DNA of 64,000 bases from Pseudomonas fluorescens (GTDB lineage: Bacteria > Pseudomonadota > Gammaproteobacteria > Pseudomonadales > Pseudomonadaceae). Location of the stretch: NCBI RefSeq assembly GCF_001307155.1, contig NZ_CP012830.1:3842501-3906500 (forward strand), written 5' to 3'. The notes beneath the pieces were generated by a model, which saw only the letters and a list, made by a program, of their open reading frames with translations, was not told where the DNA came from and did no database searches. Shown one piece after another: positions 60,250 through 64,000 of this stretch. The stretch's first letter is position 1. The number at the start of each line of letters is the position of its first letter. The translations under genes were made by a program, and so were the position numbers.

Positions 60250-61107
60250 TCAAGACTTAGGTGTGAGGTCTACTTTGAACCACTTCTCGCTAAGTGTCTT
60301 GATCGTGCCGTCAGCCATGGCTTCCTTGAGAGCTGCGTCGAACTTGGCTTTGAGCTCAGGGTCTGTCTGGCGGAAGCCTAGAGCTTCCCCTTCACCCCAG
60401 ATCGGGCCTTTGATGACCGGGCCGGTAAAGGCCAGCGGTTTGTTTTCCGGCTTGTCCATCACCGAATTGAAAAAGGTCACGTCATCGAATGCGACGTCAA
60501 TGCGGCCGGCCAGCAGGTCGAGAATGGCTTCGGCCGAGCTGCCGTATTCACGAATGGTCGCCACATCCTTGAAGTTCTGATCAATGAATGACGTGTAAAT
60601 GGTGCCGGAGGCGATACCAATGGTCTTGCCCTTGAGTGCCTTGCGCAGCTCTTCAACGCCGGCGCGTACTTCCTTGGCGTCGGTACCCAGTGTGATGGCG
60701 GCTTCGGCACCGGTTTTGCCCGGCAACAGATCGGCTTTCAGCGCAACGAAACTGGCAGGTGTCTGGGCGTAGGGAATCGAAAAGGCCATTACCTTTTGGC
60801 GCTCTTCGTTGATGACAATGGCGTCCATCAGCATGTCGAATTTACCGGCATTGAGGCTGGCGATCATCCCGTCCCAGTTCTGTACGACAATGTTGCACTT
60901 GAGCTTCATGCGCGGACAGATGATATCCATCAGCTCCGGTTCGAAGCCGCCAATTTTTCCGCCTGGCAGAGTCACGTTCCAGGGCTCATAGGCGCCCTCG
61001 GTTGCAATATTCACCGAAGTCCATTCTTTGGCCTGCAGTGCCGGAGCACAGGCGAGAACCATTGCACTGAGCGCTACAGAACCCAACCAGCTTGATTTCT
61101 TCGACAT
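60250..61107 (-). CDS. Periplasmic solute-binding protein, opine/octopine (OccT/NocT-like) class
   Basis: A 285-residue family 3 binding protein: signal SVALSAMVLACAPALQA, then VNIATEGAYEPWNVTLPGGK, IGGFEPELMDIICPRMKLKC, NIVVQNWDGMIASLNAGKFD, and the closing ADGTIKTLSEKWFKVDLTPK. These blocks are closest to NocT/OccT (nopaline/octopine) rather than HisJ. Basic amino acids or their derivatives are likely ligands. The upstream region has an 11-bp perfect inverted repeat and a HutC-type box. Confidence 0.9.
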   Translation of the reverse strand: MSKKSSWLGSVALSAMVLACAPALQAKEWTSVNIATEGAYEPWNVTLPGGKIGGFEPELMDIICPRMKLKCNIVVQNWDGMIASLNAGKFDMLMDAIVINEERQKVMAFSIPYAQTPASFVALKADLLPGKTGAEAAITLGTDAKEVRAGVEELRKALKGKTIGIASGTIYTSFIDQNFKDVATIREYGSSAEAILDLLAGRIDVAFDDVTFFNSVMDKPENKPLAFTGPVIKGPIWGEGEALGFRQTDPELKAKFDAALKEAMADGTIKTLSEKWFKVDLTPKS

Positions 61108-61175
61108 CTTGATAATTCCTGCCTAATCAATGGAGTGTTGCGATCTGATCCGGCTCAGGCCGAATCTCCTGTGCG

Positions 61176-61203
61176 GGTATGCACAACTATTTTTGTGCAT
61201 ACC
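61176..61203 (-). promoter_or_regulatory. Perfect 11-bp inverted repeat upstream of ABC operon
   Basis: GGTATGCACAA - 6 bases - TTGTGCATACC, 69-96 bp upstream of the binding-protein start. It has the form of an operator, and has no T tail on the minus strand, so it is not a terminator for the lyase gene. Confidence 0.6.
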
Positions 61204-61246
61204 ATACAAAGCAGTAAAAACCAGCCAGGCAGCGGGCGAGCAAGCC

Positions 61247-61516
61247 TGTGCACGGCATTGCGCTACAAGTGAAATAGTGGAGAGGCAAAGAGGTTCTCGT
61301 GACTCTTACGCACACATACTTACTTGTACATACAAGGCTATGCAATCAAGCGGCCAACTTATTGGATCGCTTTTCTATAAAGCTCAGGTTTGGTGGGAAT
61401 GGCTTTGGGACAAGGGTTTGGCGGGAGGCAATTTTTTTTGAGAGACTTTGCGAAGGTGTGACGGTCGTTACTTGAGTGTGGAATTGCGCTATGCCGGGGC
61501 GCTCGGTAACAAATTG
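61247..61516. repeat. Long direct repeat, copy A (with HutC box)
   Basis: About 270 bp that align nearly gap-free, at roughly three-quarters identity by eye, with 63406-63672. Shared blocks include TACTTGTACATACAAG, CAAGGGTTTGGC, TTACTTGAG and the end GGTAACAA-TTG. It sits between the lyase gene and the ABC operon, whose upstream region it forms. No complete gene is seen in it. Confidence 0.85.
61323..61336. promoter_or_regulatory. HutC-type operator, copy A
   Basis: CTTGTACATACAAG is the exact complement of CTTGTATGTACAAG, the site recalled for Pseudomonas HutC, the urocanate-responsive repressor. It is 216 bp upstream of the ABC binding-protein gene. Confidence 0.7.
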
Positions 61517-61626
61517 AGAGATGTTGGTGCGCGATGGGGAACGATTGGGTGAGTGCTTTGGTGGCGATTATCCGCCGCAGCCACTTATGAATGGCTGCGG
61601 CTTGGCACGCTGCTTGGGAATCGATT

Positions 61627-63165
61627 TTAGTGCAGGCTCGGTAACGCGGTTTGCAGCAATTGCGGATCTTTCAACACGCTTGCTGCACTGGCGATATCTG
61701 GCGCCAGCCAGCGGTCCTGGTCGTAGGCCGGAACGCGCTCGCGCAGCAGTCGCCAAGCGACCTCCGTGCCTGCACCGAAGCATGGCCCCTTGAGAAAGTC
61801 AGCCTTGAGAAATTCGAAGGCCTGGGCCGCCAGCAGATACTCGATAGCGAGGATCTGCGTGCAGTTTTCCAGCGCCCGATGCAGCTTCAGTGCAGCGTTG
61901 GTGCCCATGCTCAGGTGGTCTTCCTGCAGACCCGATGTGACGTAATTGTCGAGCACCGCCGGTTGCGCCAGCTGACGATTTTCCGCACACAAGGAAGCGG
62001 CAACGTACTGGACGATCATCATTCCAGAGTTAACCCCAGGGTTGCTCACCAGAAATGCCGGCAAGCCACTGACGTGCGGGTTGATCAAACGGTCCAGGCG
62101 ACGCTCGGCGATCGAGCCGATCTCCGCCATGGCGATCGCCAGCAAGTCGGCAGCCAAGGCCACCGACTGGCCGTGCGGGTTGGCCTGAGACATCACCCGG
62201 TAGTTATCCGGTGTACCCAGAAGCAGCGGGTTGTCAGTGGCGGAGTTGAGTTCGGTTTCGATCTGCCGGGTCGCGTGGTCAAGTTGATCACGGGCCGCAC
62301 CATGTACTTGCGGGATCGAACGGATGCTCAGTGCATCTTGAGTACGAATGCCCTTGCTGCTGGCGATCACTTCACTGCCATCGAGCAGGCCGCGCAAGTT
62401 GATGCCGACTTGCTGCATGCCCGGATGTGGCTTGAGGGCGATTATTTCAGCGTCGAATGCGTCGATCTGACCGCGCTGGGCTTCGAAGCTCATGGCACCG
62501 ATCACGTCTGCCCACTGGATCAAGCGGGTTGCATCGGCGAGGGCGAGGCAGCTCAGGCCGGTCATGCACGGCGTACCGTTGACCAGGCACAGCCCGTCTT
62601 TCGCGCCCAACTGCACCGGCTTCAAGCCTTCTTCAGCCAAAGCTTGCTGCGCAGGGACGATCTGCCCGCGATAACTGACCTGGCCGACCCCCAGCAGACT
62701 GATGCCGATATGCGCCATGTGAGTCAGGTAGCCGACCGAACCCTGGGACGGTACTTGTGGGGTAATCCCGCGATTGAGCAAGGCCAATAGCGCTTCGACC
62801 ACTTGCCGATGCAGACCGGATTTGCCGTGGCTGTAATTTATGATCGCCGCGCACATGATCGACCGCGTCTGCTCATCGGTCAGTGGTGCACCGACGCCAC
62901 ACGCGTGGCTAAGCAATGTATTGCGCGACAGTTGGCTCAGTTGTTCGCCTTGCAGCGAGACATTGCAGAGCGCGCCCAAACCGGTATTGACGCCATACGC
63001 GCGCTCGCCGCTGACGACGATGTGCTGGACGATGGCCTGGGCATTGTCGATCCGTGCCCAGGTTTGAGCCGACAATTCAAGCACAGCACCGTGCCGGGCA
63101 ACTGCGACCACATCCTGCCAACGCAACGGCGCATCGGCGATAACAATTTTTTTAGCCTGTGACAT
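61627..63165 (-). CDS. Histidine/aromatic amino acid lyase family protein lacking the MIO triad (HutH-like)
   Basis: A 512-residue protein with the HAL/PAL fold: GERAYGVNTGLGALCNVSLQ (catalytic Tyr region), LCLVNGTPCMTGLS, RSIPQVHGAARDQL, NSATDNPLLL, NPHGQSVALAADLLAIAMAE, and TSGLQEDHLSMGTNA (general Glu). Where histidases read GSVGASGDLAPL, it reads GSVG-YLTHM: the Ala-Ser-Gly that forms the MIO electrophile is absent. Ergothionase is a known MIO-less relative acting on a betaine. It lies next to a hutV tail, as PA5093-type genes do. ATG 63165 follows GTGAGG. A simple histidase is unlikely. Confidence 0.85.
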   Translation of the reverse strand: MSQAKKIVIADAPLRWQDVVAVARHGAVLELSAQTWARIDNAQAIVQHIVVSGERAYGVNTGLGALCNVSLQGEQLSQLSRNTLLSHACGVGAPLTDEQTRSIMCAAIINYSHGKSGLHRQVVEALLALLNRGITPQVPSQGSVGYLTHMAHIGISLLGVGQVSYRGQIVPAQQALAEEGLKPVQLGAKDGLCLVNGTPCMTGLSCLALADATRLIQWADVIGAMSFEAQRGQIDAFDAEIIALKPHPGMQQVGINLRGLLDGSEVIASSKGIRTQDALSIRSIPQVHGAARDQLDHATRQIETELNSATDNPLLLGTPDNYRVMSQANPHGQSVALAADLLAIAMAEIGSIAERRLDRLINPHVSGLPAFLVSNPGVNSGMMIVQYVAASLCAENRQLAQPAVLDNYVTSGLQEDHLSMGTNAALKLHRALENCTQILAIEYLLAAQAFEFLKADFLKGPCFGAGTEVAWRLLRERVPAYDQDRWLAPDIASAASVLKDPQLLQTALPSLH

Positions 63166-63262
63166 GTGAAGCCTCACGCAAGGGTTGTTGTCGAGTTACA
63201 CCTGTGGCCAGAGGATTCGGCCCCTGGCCACATTGGATACACGTCGTCCGGAAAAACTCATT

Positions 63263-63410
63263 TCAAGCAGGTGCGGCAGGACGCTGAACGAAGCGATCAA
63301 CCTATTCGTCAGCAGACGAGTCAAGGATCCCTTTCGGTGCACCAATCTGAATCAATCGGCCGTCCTTGAGAATCACGACGCGGTTGCCGATGCACACGTC
63401 TTTGTTGTGC
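63263..63410 (-). pseudogene. hutV: hutV remnant (ABC ATPase C-terminus)
   Basis: In frame on the minus strand: HNKDVCIGNRVVILKDGRLI, then QIGAPKGILDSSADE, a TAG at 63302-63304, and VDRFVQRPAAPA ending at TGA 63263. This is the tail of a ProV/HutV-type ATPase (GDRVxILKDGxxxQIGTPxEIL ... ADEYVDRFVQR), with TAT of ADEYV mutated to TAG. The HDLDEALRIG part is shortened by about two residues. Upstream sequence is replaced by the repeat starting at 63406. Confidence 0.8.
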
Positions 63411-63672
63411 GCGGCATTGCTCTACAAGCAAGGCGGTGGAGGTGAAGAGGTTCCCGCGACTCTTGTGCACACACGTTTACTTGTACATACAAGAATATGC
63501 AATCAGGCGGCCAACTTGTTGGATCGCTGTTCAATAAAGCACAGGGTTTAACTGGAACGCTTTTGGGGCAAGGGTTTGGCCGGAGGCGATTTTTTCGGAA
63601 GGTTTTGCGAAGGCGTGACGGCTGTTACTTGAGCGTGGAGTTACGTCGCGCCGGGACGTTCGGTAACAATTG
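63406..63672. repeat. Long direct repeat, copy B (with HutC box)
   Basis: The partner of 61247-61516 in the same orientation. Its left end cuts into the hutV remnant; its right end borders a decayed copy of the small gene found at 22951-23220. It forms the upstream region of the lyase. Confidence 0.85.
63480..63493. promoter_or_regulatory. HutC-type operator, copy B
   Basis: CTTGTACATACAAG, identical to copy A while the flanks have diverged (TTTACTTG... AAGAATATG). It lies 315 bp upstream of the lyase start. Confidence 0.7.
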
Positions 63673-63764
63673 GGTGTGCTTAGGAAACGGCTGCAAACCA
63701 GAGCTGAAATTTGATTCACCCCCCCTCTTTGGGACTGAATGGTTTGAGCTGGAAGGTGTCCCCG

Positions 63765-63905
63765 TCGAGCAATCACATCGAGTCAATCGCAGCCGTTGCG
63801 CAGAGGAATGCAGCACCGCTACGCGAAGTCGCTGAGGATCACCGAGTCGATGGTGATGTCGCCACGCATCGCGAGGTTTTCCAGAATCTGCGTAAAGGCC
63901 CGGGT
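63765..63905 (-). pseudogene. Degenerate copy of the small DUF3077/DUF6124-like gene
   Basis: The minus strand encodes ARAFTQILENLAMRGDITID, SVILSDFA-stop-RCCIPLRNGCD-stop-LDVIARRG, which matches the gene at 22951-23220 (RAVTQILENLAMRGDITTD, SVILSDFALLCCIPLRDGCD, VLDVIARR) with two in-frame stops. The N-terminal part beyond 63905 is lost. The rest of the window to 64000 shows no feature. Confidence 0.8.
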
Positions 63906-64000
63906 TCAAGCTCTTGGAAAAAGTATCGAGTATTTTGGCGTTGGATAAGCGAGCGCTGAAAATATCCCCCCTTTCATTGACCGCTTCCCTTCCAAGGCGC

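Noticed and set aside
61603..61618. Sigma-54-like TTGGCACG-N4-TTGG near the lyase 3' end
   Set aside because: One mismatch in the -12 element, and it would transcribe antisense into the lyase with no gene ahead; probably chance.
1..64000. CRISPR array, complete prophage, IS element or rRNA operon
   Set aside because: No regularly spaced repeats, no transposase or phage structural genes, and no rRNA sequence were seen in the window.

Overview
The window is about 64 kb of a gamma-proteobacterial chromosome, almost certainly a Pseudomonas of the fluorescens group. Evidence for this is the block algU-mucA-mucB-mucD beside nadB, sdhE/ygfX and ygfZ; phaG; the tctCBA/opdH/tctDE citrate system; Fe-ADH YiaY; several families of paired REP (REPIN-like) palindromes in intergenic space; and gene-dense, GC-rich coding on both strands. 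Assignments come from reading the translated sequence, not from database searches.

Left part (1-16.7 kb), accessory-rich: the 3' end of a TPM-domain membrane protein, a METTL25-like methyltransferase, a DMT exporter, a PfpI/DJ-1 protein with an RHH protein, YegP, a DUF4917 protein, yiaY, a secreted protein, a ParE/CopG toxin-antitoxin pair, a PAS-GAF-GGDEF cyclase, a DUF4142 protein, two tandem PixA/AidA inclusion-body proteins, a YXWGXW lipoprotein, tam and hicAB. Decaying genes lie between them: a cupin regulator tail, a fosA with an internal deletion, a LysE-like tail and a DUF1501 tail.

Middle part (16.7-42 kb): a second aa3-type oxidase cluster whose CoxB carries two cytochrome c domains, followed by two subunit III genes and a subunit IV gene. 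Sigma-S-like -10 elements precede this operon and both flanking genes. A small conserved-looking gene follows, with a cloverleaf-like leader, then an unrecognised remnant beside tRNA-Gly(CCC). Next come phaG, rsuA, two Tyr-rich lipoproteins, an enoyl-CoA hydratase-family gene, ung, an AbrB-type transporter, tctA/tctB/tctC/opdH with divergent tctDE, an HDOD gene, ygfZ, sdhE, ygfX and nadB.

Core block (42-54.8 kb): algU-mucA-mucB-mucD, the envelope stress/alginate sigma factor with its anti-sigma system and periplasmic protease (no mucC), then bepA, a tusA-like gene, a PerM/AI-2E transporter, bcp, gcvR, dapA-bamC-MBL-purC and tRNA-Ser(CGA).

Right part (54.8-64 kb): a Bcr-type drug exporter with a divergent MocR regulator, enclosed by two near-identical hairpin terminators. 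It is followed by an opine/histidine-type ABC importer downstream of a HutH-family lyase. That lyase keeps most histidase active-site residues but lacks the Ala-Ser-Gly triad that makes the MIO cofactor. Two diverged ~270-bp direct repeats, each with an exact HutC-type operator, sit upstream of the lyase and of the transporter. A hutV tail with a nonsense codon lies beside the lyase. Together these look like a rearranged piece of a hut locus and are the most interesting part of the window.
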